From Flavobacterium jejuense (GTDB lineage Bacteria; Bacteroidota; Bacteroidia; Flavobacteriales; Flavobacteriaceae), in assembly GCF_006491595.2 (NCBI RefSeq), contig NZ_VEVQ02000013.1:62001-126000 (forward strand): a stretch of DNA of 64,000 nt, in the 5' to 3' direction. Positions 50,370 through 58,214 of this stretch are shown piece after piece. The notes beneath the pieces were generated by a model, which did not search any database, was not told the origin of the DNA, and saw only the letters and a list, made by a program, of their open reading frames with translations. The translations under genes and the position numbers were made by a program. Position 1 is the first letter of the stretch, and every line of letters begins with the position of its first letter.

Positions 50370-50436
50370 TTTAGAAAAAAAACCGAACCTTTCAGAAGAA
50401 AAACACTAAAAATACACCAATACTTCCACAATTTTG
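50370..50436 (+). promoter_or_regulatory. LytTR-type direct repeats and -7 element before LRR gene
   Basis: TTTAGAAAAAAAA at 50370 and TTTCAGAAGAAAAA at 50390 (period 20), then CAATTTTG at 50429-50436, 59 bases from the first repeat; the ATG follows 26 bases after. Confidence 0.7.
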
Positions 50437-50461
50437 TTGCTATAATTAAAATTCATCTATT

Positions 50462-53338
50462 ATGAAAACAAGATTACTAGTATTAATTGCTTTATTTTCA
50501 ACTTTGGCCTACAGTCAAACCTTTGACTGGGAAACGGCTACTTTAGGAGGAAGTAGTCAAAATCCTAATTCTGTGGCTATACAAACTATCAATGGTTATG
50601 AAGCTAGTTTTAGAACCTCGAATAATACACTCATTAATTTAACAAATGCAGGTCAAGGATCTACGGGTTTATCAGTTCGTAATGCACAATATGAACAAAC
50701 GGTGCTTTTAACTTTTTATCCAGCGGTAGACATCCAAAGTCTTAAAGTGTTTGGATCACTTACTAGTAATTGGACTTTTAAATCGATGGATGGTTATGGA
50801 TCAACAACAGTACTTAATACAACAACAGCTAATGTAACAACAGCTGCAAGTATTGTGGCTTTAAATTGGACTAATGTTGTGCAAATACAAATATCTAGAA
50901 CAGATGGTGATTCTGAAAACTTTGGTATAGACGATATTGTATATACCCCATATACTGCACCTCCGTGCATAGTAAACATACCAGATGCCAACTTTAAAGC
51001 CGCTTTAGTTGCCAATACAGCAATTAATACGAATGGAAATACTGAAATAGAATGTACTGAAGCAAGTGCTTTTACAGGCACAATAGATGTTAATAATATT
51101 AATATTTCAGACTTAACAGGGATTGAAGCATTTACTGAAATTACAGAATTAAGATGCAATGGAAATAATTTGTCTGCATTAGATGTTTCACAAAATACCA
51201 AGCTAACATTGCTAAATGTGGCATCAAATCAATTGATTGCTTTAGATTTAAGTACAAACTTAAACTTGCAAACACTTTGGGCACAAGTAAATCAGTTTAC
51301 TTCTTTAGATGTTTCTGCAAATACAAATCTTACACTTATAAGTGTTGGAAGTTGCCCGAACCTTGTGAGCTTAAATGTAGCCAATGGAAATAATTCAAAT
51401 ATTCCAGGTGCAAATTTTGCTGCCAATAGTAATCCGAACCTTACTTGTATTACAGTTGATAATGTGGCTTACAGTACTGCAAATTGGAATTTCATTGATG
51501 CACAAACTAGTTTTAGTACTAATTGTGCTTCTTGTGTCGTTAACATCCCAGATGCCAACTTCAAAGCTTACTTAGTTGCCAATACAGCAATTAACACGAA
51601 TGGAAATACTGAAATAGAATGTAGTGAAGCAAGTGCTTTTACAGGAACAATTAATTGTAGTTATTTAGGTATTTCAGATTTAACGGGCATAGAGGCTTTT
51701 GTGAATTTGACATACTTATACTGTATTGATAATCAACTAAGCAGTTTAGATGTGAGTCAAAATACGAGTTTGATATCCTTACTTTGTTTTTCCAATCAAC
51801 TAAGCAGTTTAGATGTGGGTCAAAATACAAGCCTGACACAATTACGTTGTTATTACAATCAACTAAGCAGTTTAGATGTGAGTCAAAATACGAGTTTGAT
51901 AGACTTATGGTGCAGTTATAATCAACTAAGTAGTTTAGATTTAAGTCAAAATACGAGTTTAGAAGTATTATATTGTAACGACAATCAACTAACTAGTTTA
52001 GATGTGAGCCAAAATACAGCTTTATCTGAGCTAACCTTGGATTCAAATCAATTCACTAGCTTAAACGTAGCAAACGGAAATAATAGTAATATTACTTATT
52101 TTACAGCTATTAGTAATCCAAACCTTACATGCATTCAAGTAGATGACGTAGCATACAGTACAACAAATTGGACAAACATTGATGCGCAAACTAGTTTTAG
52201 TACTAATTGTGCTCCTTGTGTCGTTAACATCCCAGATGTCAACTTTAAAGCTTACTTAGTTGCCAATACAGCAATTAACACAAATGGAAATACTGAGATA
52301 GAGTGTACCGAAGCAAGTGCTTTTACAGGACAAATTGATTGTAATAGTCTTTCCATTTCGGATTTAACGGGCATAGAGGCTTTTTTGAATTTGACAGGCT
52401 TACGTTGTAGTAGCAATCAACTAAGTAGTTTAGATGTGAGTCAAAACACCAGTTTGTTGTACTTAGAATGTGAATCCAATCAACTAAGCAGTTTAGATGT
52501 GAGTCAAAATACGAGTTTGACAGACTTACGTTGTGCGACTAATCCACTAAGCAGTTTAGATGTGACTCAAAATACCAGTTTGACAGTCTTACATTGTTAT
52601 TCTAATCAACTAAGCAGTTTAGATGTGACTCAAAATACAAGTTTGATAGACTTGCTTTGTTCTACCAATCAACTAAGTAGTTTAGATGTGAGTCAAAATA
52701 CGAGTTTGACAGACTTAGTTTGTGGCGGCAATCAACTAAGTATTTTAGATGTAAGTCAAAATACGAGTTTGACAGACTTAAATTGTGCCAACAATCAATT
52801 GAGCAGTTTAGATGTGAGTCAAAATTCGAGCTTGACGAAGTTATTTTGTGTTTCCAATCAATTAAGCAGTTTAGATGTGAGTCAAAATTCGAGCTTGACG
52901 GTCTTATATTGTCAGTCCAATCCACTAAGCAGTTTAGATGTTCAAAATGGGAATAACATCAATATAACTTCAAATAACTTCTATGCCTCAAGCAACCCCA
53001 ACCTTACGTGCATACAAGTAGATGACGTAGCGTATAGTACAACAAATTGGACAAATATTGATGCGCAAACTAGTTTTAGTACTAATTGTGCTTTAAGTTC
53101 GCAAAGCTTTACTTCAGGTTTAGCGTTTTCAGTTTATCCTAACCCAACAAGGAATGTATTAAATATTGAAATGAAAACGAACTTAAAGCAAGCAACAATT
53201 TATAGTGTTTTAGGAACTCAAGTATTACAAACAAAATCAACTGTAATCAATACAGCCAATTTAAATACAGGCATGTATTTAATTACAATAGAAGACGATA
53301 ACGGATTTGTGTCAACGAAACGTTTTATCAAGCAATAA
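50462..53338 (+). CDS. T9SS-exported leucine-rich repeat surface protein
   Basis: A 958-residue secreted protein. The signal peptide is MKTRLLVLIALFSTLAYSQ, and a domain of about 140 residues follows. Then come three blocks, each opened by CVVNIPDANFKAYLVANTA and SDLTGIEAF and filled with 21-residue leucine-rich repeats (LSSLDVSQNTSLTDLRCSSNQ pattern). Each block is closed by NPNLTCIQVDDVAYST-type sequence. About 13 repeats in the second and third blocks are nearly the same. The C-terminus is a T9SS type A signal with VYPNPTRNVLNI. Such proteins are usually adhesins. A LytTR-type promoter precedes it, and a clear terminator follows. Confidence 0.93.
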   Translation: MKTRLLVLIALFSTLAYSQTFDWETATLGGSSQNPNSVAIQTINGYEASFRTSNNTLINLTNAGQGSTGLSVRNAQYEQTVLLTFYPAVDIQSLKVFGSLTSNWTFKSMDGYGSTTVLNTTTANVTTAASIVALNWTNVVQIQISRTDGDSENFGIDDIVYTPYTAPPCIVNIPDANFKAALVANTAINTNGNTEIECTEASAFTGTIDVNNINISDLTGIEAFTEITELRCNGNNLSALDVSQNTKLTLLNVASNQLIALDLSTNLNLQTLWAQVNQFTSLDVSANTNLTLISVGSCPNLVSLNVANGNNSNIPGANFAANSNPNLTCITVDNVAYSTANWNFIDAQTSFSTNCASCVVNIPDANFKAYLVANTAINTNGNTEIECSEASAFTGTINCSYLGISDLTGIEAFVNLTYLYCIDNQLSSLDVSQNTSLISLLCFSNQLSSLDVGQNTSLTQLRCYYNQLSSLDVSQNTSLIDLWCSYNQLSSLDLSQNTSLEVLYCNDNQLTSLDVSQNTALSELTLDSNQFTSLNVANGNNSNITYFTAISNPNLTCIQVDDVAYSTTNWTNIDAQTSFSTNCAPCVVNIPDVNFKAYLVANTAINTNGNTEIECTEASAFTGQIDCNSLSISDLTGIEAFLNLTGLRCSSNQLSSLDVSQNTSLLYLECESNQLSSLDVSQNTSLTDLRCATNPLSSLDVTQNTSLTVLHCYSNQLSSLDVTQNTSLIDLLCSTNQLSSLDVSQNTSLTDLVCGGNQLSILDVSQNTSLTDLNCANNQLSSLDVSQNSSLTKLFCVSNQLSSLDVSQNSSLTVLYCQSNPLSSLDVQNGNNINITSNNFYASSNPNLTCIQVDDVAYSTTNWTNIDAQTSFSTNCALSSQSFTSGLAFSVYPNPTRNVLNIEMKTNLKQATIYSVLGTQVLQTKSTVINTANLNTGMYLITIEDDNGFVSTKRFIKQ
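51720..52945 (+). repeat. 63-bp tandem coding repeats within the LRR gene
   Basis: Units like CAACTAAGCAGTTTAGATGT recur every 63 bases (21 codons), interrupted at about 52020-52410 by the block boundary. Near-identical copies make the region prone to expansion or contraction. Confidence 0.85.
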
Positions 53339-53353
53339 TTCATTTATTACTTT

Positions 53354-53388
53354 AAAACTCGTAAGGGTTATGCTTACGAGTTTTTTTG
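53354..53388 (+). terminator. Terminator after the LRR gene
   Basis: AAAACTCGTAAG and CTTACGAGTTTT form a 12-bp stem with a seven-base loop, then a T run. Confidence 0.9.
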
Positions 53389-53549
53389 TTTTAGAACTAG
53401 GTATGTATTGATGTTTCAGAAAACTCATCATGTTTTGTATGGATAAAGAGTAGGATAGTAATAGTTGCAAAATCTAAAATTTTACCATGATTATGAAATC
53501 ACCATTAAAACTAAGTCGTTATAAGCAATAAATAATGAATAAAAAAGCG

Positions 53550-53597
53550 ACCCCGAGTGTTAGCGAACTGGGTAAGTATACTATATAATAACGCTAA
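53550..53597. other. GC-rich hairpin island upstream of 53615
   Basis: In a very AT-rich spacer, the segment from ACCCCGAGT to ACTGGGT (53550-53573) can fold as a bulged stem. TTAGCG at 53560-53565 is also complementary to CGCTAA at 53592-53597, giving an alternative fold. Neither a gene nor a standard terminator. Confidence 0.4.
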
Positions 53598-53614
53598 AAA
53601 ATAAATTTTGTATT

Positions 53615-54631
53615 ATGAAAAAAATAATAGTCACTATTGCATTGATTTTTGCAACAACCTTAACACAAGCTCAAAAAAATTTTTACGAAGCCCTTGAGGC
53701 TAATGGAGAAACAGTAACCTATGAAGGTTTTTCAGGCATATCTATAAAAGACGATGGAACTGTCGATATCGTAAGAGGCGAACCTGCTGTTAAAATAACA
53801 GTAACAAAACTAGTAACAGGACAGCCTGTAGGTTTTGAAGCTAAACCAGTTTCTGCAGATTATGGTGGTTTTAGCGAAACAGAAATAAGTGATTATGGTA
53901 GAGTAGATAGTTACCCAAATGTAATGACTATAAAACATGATTATACAGACGATGGCTATATGGCTATTGATGATATGTTGTTTAAAATAGATGACATTTC
54001 AGATGAAGGTGTTCCAAAGCTAGAAGATGTTAGAGCTATTTATGTAGTGGTTAAAGACCGTTCAGAATCAAAAGAGAATAAAGGAAAGAAAAAAGGTGGT
54101 TTTTTAAACAGAATGAAATCAAAACTTGAATCTTCGGGTTATTCAGCAACCCATAAATATATCAAGACGGTAAATATCAAAAAAATATTTAATGACTACG
54201 TAACTGCTATGAAAGCAAAACAAGCCAATCCTTTAACTTCAAAAGACAAAGCAGATATTGCCATAATTAAGCGTAGTAGAGAAGCAGGTGATGAAGAAAT
54301 AAAGAGGTATAATGATTCTATAAAAGCAACACCAGAGTATATTGATTTGCAGCGAAGAATAAAACAGAATGAAGCAAATTATCAAGCATCAAAAACAAAA
54401 AATAAAGTTACGCTTCGAAATAATTCAGGACGTACAATTTACGTAGGTAAATCTGGAAGTCGTAATCCAGGTACTAAGATTAGTAGTGGTGGAACAGCAA
54501 CTTGGAACTGTGATACAGATGGCTATTTACAAACTGTAACCAAATCTGGAGGTAGTAACGCGTATAGTTCAACAAAAACCAAAGTATATAGTGCAAATTC
54601 AGGTTGTGGTAGTACTATAACAATAAACTAG
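53615..54631 (+). CDS. Hypothetical secreted protein
   Basis: A 338-residue protein that I do not recognise. The signal peptide is MKKIIVTIALIFATTLTQAQ. A folded part (about 20-150) is followed by a basic stretch (KENKGKKKGGFLNRMKSKLE), a helical Lys/Glu-rich segment (about 180-265), and a small C-terminal domain with VTLRNNSGRTIYVGKSGS and a Cys pair. That last domain is echoed by the 105-residue protein at 54864-55181. Any export beyond the periplasm is unclear, since no T9SS signal is present, though a decayed one lies just downstream. Confidence 0.78.
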   Translation: MKKIIVTIALIFATTLTQAQKNFYEALEANGETVTYEGFSGISIKDDGTVDIVRGEPAVKITVTKLVTGQPVGFEAKPVSADYGGFSETEISDYGRVDSYPNVMTIKHDYTDDGYMAIDDMLFKIDDISDEGVPKLEDVRAIYVVVKDRSESKENKGKKKGGFLNRMKSKLESSGYSATHKYIKTVNIKKIFNDYVTAMKAKQANPLTSKDKADIAIIKRSREAGDEEIKRYNDSIKATPEYIDLQRRIKQNEANYQASKTKNKVTLRNNSGRTIYVGKSGSRNPGTKISSGGTATWNCDTDGYLQTVTKSGGSNAYSSTKTKVYSANSGCGSTITIN

Positions 54632-54646
54632 TTTTAAATCAGAATA

Positions 54647-54853
54647 AAAACATTCCGCAAATAATCTAATAAATATTGACGTTAAAGAATAAATTAAAAA
54701 AGAAGTGCTTTATTCATTAAAGGGAAGACTAGACTCCTTTTAGAAACTCAAAACAGTATTTTACAAATTTCAAATTATCCGGATGGAATTTATTTACTAA
54801 TTTTAGAATTAGAAAATGGGTCAATAGGACTTCGAAAAATAATTAAAAACTAA
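54647..54853 (+). pseudogene. Decayed T9SS type A sorting-domain remnant
   Basis: Reading across frames gives SANNLINIDVKE, then a stop, IKKEVLYSLKGRLDS, then a frameshift, LLLETQNSILQISNYPDG, IYLLILELENGSIG and RKIIKN before TAA at 54851. This matches the last 70 or so residues of T9SS type A sorting domains, including the end of the neighbour at 46038. The rest of the original gene is gone. There is no usable start codon. Confidence 0.75.
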
Positions 54854-54863
54854 ATTAAATAAT

Positions 54864-55181
54864 ATGAGAAAAATAGCAATAATAATGTTGGTGAGCTTCA
54901 GCTTTGTTTTAGTTTCTTTTAATGCACTTGAAACTAGTAAATCTTCAATTGAAAAAAATATAGGCGCTAGCTTTTCTTTGATTAATGATACTAAAGACAA
55001 AGTGTCTATTTACACTGGAACTGGATTTGTTTCTTTAAATAAAGGTTCAAAAACTAGTATTGGATGTAATGTTGGTAAAGAAGTTAGATGGGCCGAAAGT
55101 GGCAAAAAGGGAGATGTTATTTTTAAAATCACAAAAGAGATGTGTGGTAAAACATTAAAATTGTCTAACCTAATGAAATAA
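54864..55181 (+). CDS. Small hypothetical secreted protein
   Basis: A 105-residue protein beginning MRKIAIIMLVSFSFVLVSFN, a signal peptide. The mature domain, SFSLINDTKDKVSIYTGTGF and onward, with Cys in IGCNVG and MCGKTL, resembles the C-terminal domain of the protein at 53615 (LRNNSGRTIYVGKSGS, then a Gly-rich segment and Cys). The two may be a domain pair that spread by duplication. Function unknown. It is followed by a strong terminator. Confidence 0.75.
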   Translation: MRKIAIIMLVSFSFVLVSFNALETSKSSIEKNIGASFSLINDTKDKVSIYTGTGFVSLNKGSKTSIGCNVGKEVRWAESGKKGDVIFKITKEMCGKTLKLSNLMK

Positions 55182-55210
55182 AAGTAAAGAGTATCATTCT
55201 TTAAATTTTT

Positions 55211-55237
55211 AAGCCGAAATTTTTTCGGCTTTTTTTA
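55211..55237 (+). terminator. Terminator after the small secreted protein gene
   Basis: AAGCCGAAA and TTTCGGCTT form a stem with a T loop and a T run. Confidence 0.88.
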
Positions 55238-55351
55238 TGCTCTTAAATTACCTTTAAAATAGTTTTTAATCTTTTTTATACTTTTTTTAAAACCAGACTT
55301 AGAGTTTTCTCGTAAGTGTATAAAAGTGTAAAACTAAAACGATGAAATATT

Positions 55352-56236
55352 ATGATTAAAAAACAATTACTATTAATTTTAGCTGTCACAACATTAGCAT
55401 ATGTTAATTCAGCTTATTCGCAAAGTCCAATTAGTGGATTTATGCAAGGGAAAGGGAAAGGGAATATTTCACTTTCTTATAGTTCAGAAAAGTATGATAA
55501 AGTATATTTTATTCCAGAAGAAGTAGATGGAGTACCTGTATTTAATGAGGTGAAAATATCAAGTACTTCAATTTATGGTACATATGGAGTTACGGATCAA
55601 ATTGATGTTATTTTAGTATTACCTTATATAACTGCAAAAGGAAGTGCTTCTCAAGAAGTATTAACTAATTTAAACATAGAAAACGAAAGAAAAGGTTTTC
55701 AAGATGTTTCTATTTTCGTAAAATACAATCCGTTTTATTTTGATTTTGGATCTTCATCGTTACGTCTTATAGGTGCTTTAGGCTTAAAAACACCTCTAAG
55801 TAATTATAAAGTTGAAGAAGGTGTTCAATCTATTATTGCAATAGGGAATAGAAGTACAACAATCAGTACAACTGGTATGGCAATGTTTAAAATGAATTCT
55901 GGTGTTTTCGCTTCTGCACAATTAGCAGGAAATTTCGCTTCAAAAGAGGTTCCAAATTCTATCGCAACAGAAGTTAAATTAGGGTATGCTGCAAGTGCCT
56001 TCTATGTAGATGGTTACTTAGCAAATCAAAAATCTACAGGAGGTGTAGATATATTTGGAGAAGGTTTTCAAGGATTTTTTCCAATTACAAAAGTAAATTA
56101 TACTAAAATTGGTTTAAACGCATATGTTCCAGTATACGAAGATTTAGGTATTGCTGCAGGTGCTAGTACTCTAGTAGCAGGTAGAAATATTGGTAAAGCA
56201 ACTGGTTTTTATGGTGGAATGGTTTACAAATTTTAA
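55352..56236 (+). CDS. Outer-membrane beta-barrel protein
   Basis: A 294-residue protein with signal peptide MIKKQLLLILAVTTLAYVNSAYS. The rest is made of alternating amphipathic strands and ends in aromatic Phe (GGMVYKF), the mark of an outer-membrane barrel. A single family cannot be named by eye; porin-like transporters of the phenol-degradation MetA type are similar. It lies 16 bases before the fasciclin lipoprotein gene, so the two share an operon. Confidence 0.8.
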   Translation: MIKKQLLLILAVTTLAYVNSAYSQSPISGFMQGKGKGNISLSYSSEKYDKVYFIPEEVDGVPVFNEVKISSTSIYGTYGVTDQIDVILVLPYITAKGSASQEVLTNLNIENERKGFQDVSIFVKYNPFYFDFGSSSLRLIGALGLKTPLSNYKVEEGVQSIIAIGNRSTTISTTGMAMFKMNSGVFASAQLAGNFASKEVPNSIATEVKLGYAASAFYVDGYLANQKSTGGVDIFGEGFQGFFPITKVNYTKIGLNAYVPVYEDLGIAAGASTLVAGRNIGKATGFYGGMVYKF

Positions 56237-56252
56237 TTAAAAAAAGTATAAA

Positions 56253-57215
56253 ATGAAAAATAAAATATATAAAAATCTTTTTGTTGCAATTGCTACAATG
56301 ATTACAATTGTATCCTGTGATACAGATTATGAAGATCAAACACCAAGTATTGCAGGTATTGCAGTGGCTAACCCAAATTTTAGTACGCTTGAAGCAGCAG
56401 CTGTTCAAGGAGGAGTAGTTGGAGTTTTAAGTAATAGTAATCCAAATGATCCAGCAGGAGCATATACCGTTTTTGCACCTACAAATGATGCATTTGCTAA
56501 ATTAGGCTTAGTAAACGGTGGGAGTTTAGGCGTTTTGCAAAATGATTTTTTAACAAGTACATTGTTGTATCACGTTTCAAATGGTAATTTATTTGCTAAT
56601 CAAATAGCTGAAGGAAATACTTCTACTTCTGCACTAGGAGTTGATAGACGCTTCATTGCTAGAGGTAATGATTTATATATCAACGGATCTAAAATTATCT
56701 TGACAAATGTTTCAGCAAGTAATGGTACTGTTCATGCGATTGATAAAGTGATGATTGCTACAGGAGTTAATATTGTTGAATCGGCTTTATTGTTAAATGA
56801 TGCAAAAGTATTCAAAACACCAGAACTTACTTTCCTAGTTCAGGCTGTTGTGACTTCTGGTTTAGCACCAGTTTTAGCTAATCCAGCTAATAATTTTACT
56901 GTTTTTGCTCCAACAGATGCTGCTTTCAAAGCAGCTGGTTTTAATACTGTAGAAGATGTTGCTAACGCTGATCCAACATTTTTACAAGAAGTTTTATTAA
57001 ACCATGCAATTGGTGATGGAGGAACATTTACTTCTGAACAAACTAGTACAACTGCAACAACAGCAGGAGGAAATACATTAACCTATAGTTCTTTTCAAAA
57101 TGGGGTGTTTACTATTTTAGGAAATAATAATACAGTTCCTGCAAACATGGTTATTCCTGATATTCAGTGTAGTAATGGAGTTGTACATGTTATAGATAGA
57201 GTTTTACTGCCATAA
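56253..57215 (+). CDS. Fasciclin-domain lipoprotein
   Basis: A 320-residue lipoprotein with signal MKNKIYKNLFVAIATMITIVSC. It has two FAS1 domains, each with the family marks: YTVFAPTNDAFAKLG and NGTVHAIDKVMI in the first, and FTVFAPTDAAFKAAG and NGVVHVIDRVLLP in the second. FAS1 proteins mediate adhesion or matrix binding. It is coupled with the barrel protein gene before it. Confidence 0.95.
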   Translation: MKNKIYKNLFVAIATMITIVSCDTDYEDQTPSIAGIAVANPNFSTLEAAAVQGGVVGVLSNSNPNDPAGAYTVFAPTNDAFAKLGLVNGGSLGVLQNDFLTSTLLYHVSNGNLFANQIAEGNTSTSALGVDRRFIARGNDLYINGSKIILTNVSASNGTVHAIDKVMIATGVNIVESALLLNDAKVFKTPELTFLVQAVVTSGLAPVLANPANNFTVFAPTDAAFKAAGFNTVEDVANADPTFLQEVLLNHAIGDGGTFTSEQTSTTATTAGGNTLTYSSFQNGVFTILGNNNTVPANMVIPDIQCSNGVVHVIDRVLLP

Positions 57216-57236
57216 AAATAATTTTTTTGAGAGAAG

Positions 57237-57263
57237 AAGCCCTGTATAAGTGGGGCTTTTTTT
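57237..57263 (+). terminator. Terminator after the fasciclin gene
   Basis: AAGCCC pairs with GGGCTT around a ten-base loop, followed by a T run. Confidence 0.75.
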
Positions 57264-57337
57264 ATTCCTAAAAAATGGAATCGTAACTTTTTTTAAATGT
57301 TCTCGTCTAATAGTATATAACCAAAAAAAATAAAATT

Positions 57338-58138
57338 ATGCAAGCACATGAAATAGATTACCAAATTTTTGGTGAAGAAATGCAATATGTAGAAATCGAA
57401 TTGGATCCACAAGAAGTAGTAGTAGCGGAAGCAGGCAGCTTTATGATGATGGATAATGGAATTAAAATGGAAACAATCTTTGGAGATGGAAGCAAACAAG
57501 AAGGCGGTATTTTTGGAAAGCTTTTATCTGCTGGAAAAAGAGTTTTAACTGGTGAAAGTTTGTTTATGACTGCTTATCAAAATATAGAATATGGAAAAAA
57601 GAAAGTTTCATTCGCATCTCCATATCCAGGAAAAATAGTACCTATTGATTTGAATAAATATGGAGGTAAGTTTGTTTGCCAAAAAGATGCTTTTTTATGT
57701 GCAGCAAAAGGAGTTTCTGTTGGAATTGATTTTTCAAGAAAATTAGGAAGAGGATTGTTTGGTGGAGAAGGTTTCATCATGCAAAAATTAGAAGGAGACG
57801 GAATGGCATTTGTTCATGCGGGAGGAACATTAGCTAGAAAAGAATTACAAGCAGGTGAAGTTTTAAAAGTGGATACAGGTTGTATTGTTGGGTTTACCAA
57901 AGATATACACTATGATATTGAATTTGTAGGCGGAATAAAAAATACCATTTTTGGAGGAGAAGGTGTTTTCTTCGCTACACTAAAAGGACCTGGAGTAGTT
58001 TATATACAATCTTTACCTTTTAGTCGATTAGCAGACAGGGTTTTACAGGCAGCTCCACAAATGGGAGGAAAAGATAAAGGAGAAGGAAGCTTATTGGGTG
58101 GTTTAGGGAGAATGTTAGATGGTGATAATAGTTTTTAA
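57338..58138 (+). CDS. AIM24 / TIGR00266 family protein
   Basis: A 266-residue cytoplasmic beta-rich protein of the AIM24 family. Family marks are VVVAEAGSFMMMDNGI, SLFMTAYQN, FICQKDAFLCAAKG-type sequence (here FVCQKDAFL), and FGGEGVFFATLKGPG. The family has no clear bacterial function. It stands alone between two terminators. Confidence 0.9.
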   Translation: MQAHEIDYQIFGEEMQYVEIELDPQEVVVAEAGSFMMMDNGIKMETIFGDGSKQEGGIFGKLLSAGKRVLTGESLFMTAYQNIEYGKKKVSFASPYPGKIVPIDLNKYGGKFVCQKDAFLCAAKGVSVGIDFSRKLGRGLFGGEGFIMQKLEGDGMAFVHAGGTLARKELQAGEVLKVDTGCIVGFTKDIHYDIEFVGGIKNTIFGGEGVFFATLKGPGVVYIQSLPFSRLADRVLQAAPQMGGKDKGEGSLLGGLGRMLDGDNSF

Positions 58139-58166
58139 AAAATGTTAACATAGCAATATAAACTAG

Positions 58167-58196
58167 AAAATCCGTTTCACATGAAACGGATTTTTT
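58167..58196. terminator. Bidirectional terminator between AIM24 and prolyl oligopeptidase genes
   Basis: AAAATCCGTTTC and GAAACGGATTTT form a 12-bp stem with an ACAT loop, flanked by T-rich ends on both strands. Confidence 0.9.
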
Positions 58197-58214
58197 AGTT
58201 ATTCTATAAATTCT

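Noticed and set aside
50794..51201. 135-residue minus-strand open frame in the LRR gene
   Set aside because: Shadow of repetitive coding sequence on the other strand.
51720..52945. CRISPR-like regular repeats
   Set aside because: The repeats are in frame, contiguous at 63 bases with no unique spacers, and encode leucine-rich repeats.
52662..52956. Repetitive open frames on both strands in the LRR region
   Set aside because: Periodic out-of-frame readings of the 63-base coding repeats.
53486..53530. 13-codon frame before the gene at 53615, with a LytTR-like half site at 53414
   Set aside because: The repeat spacing to any -7 element differs from the consistent 59 bases, so I do not include this promoter in the regulon.
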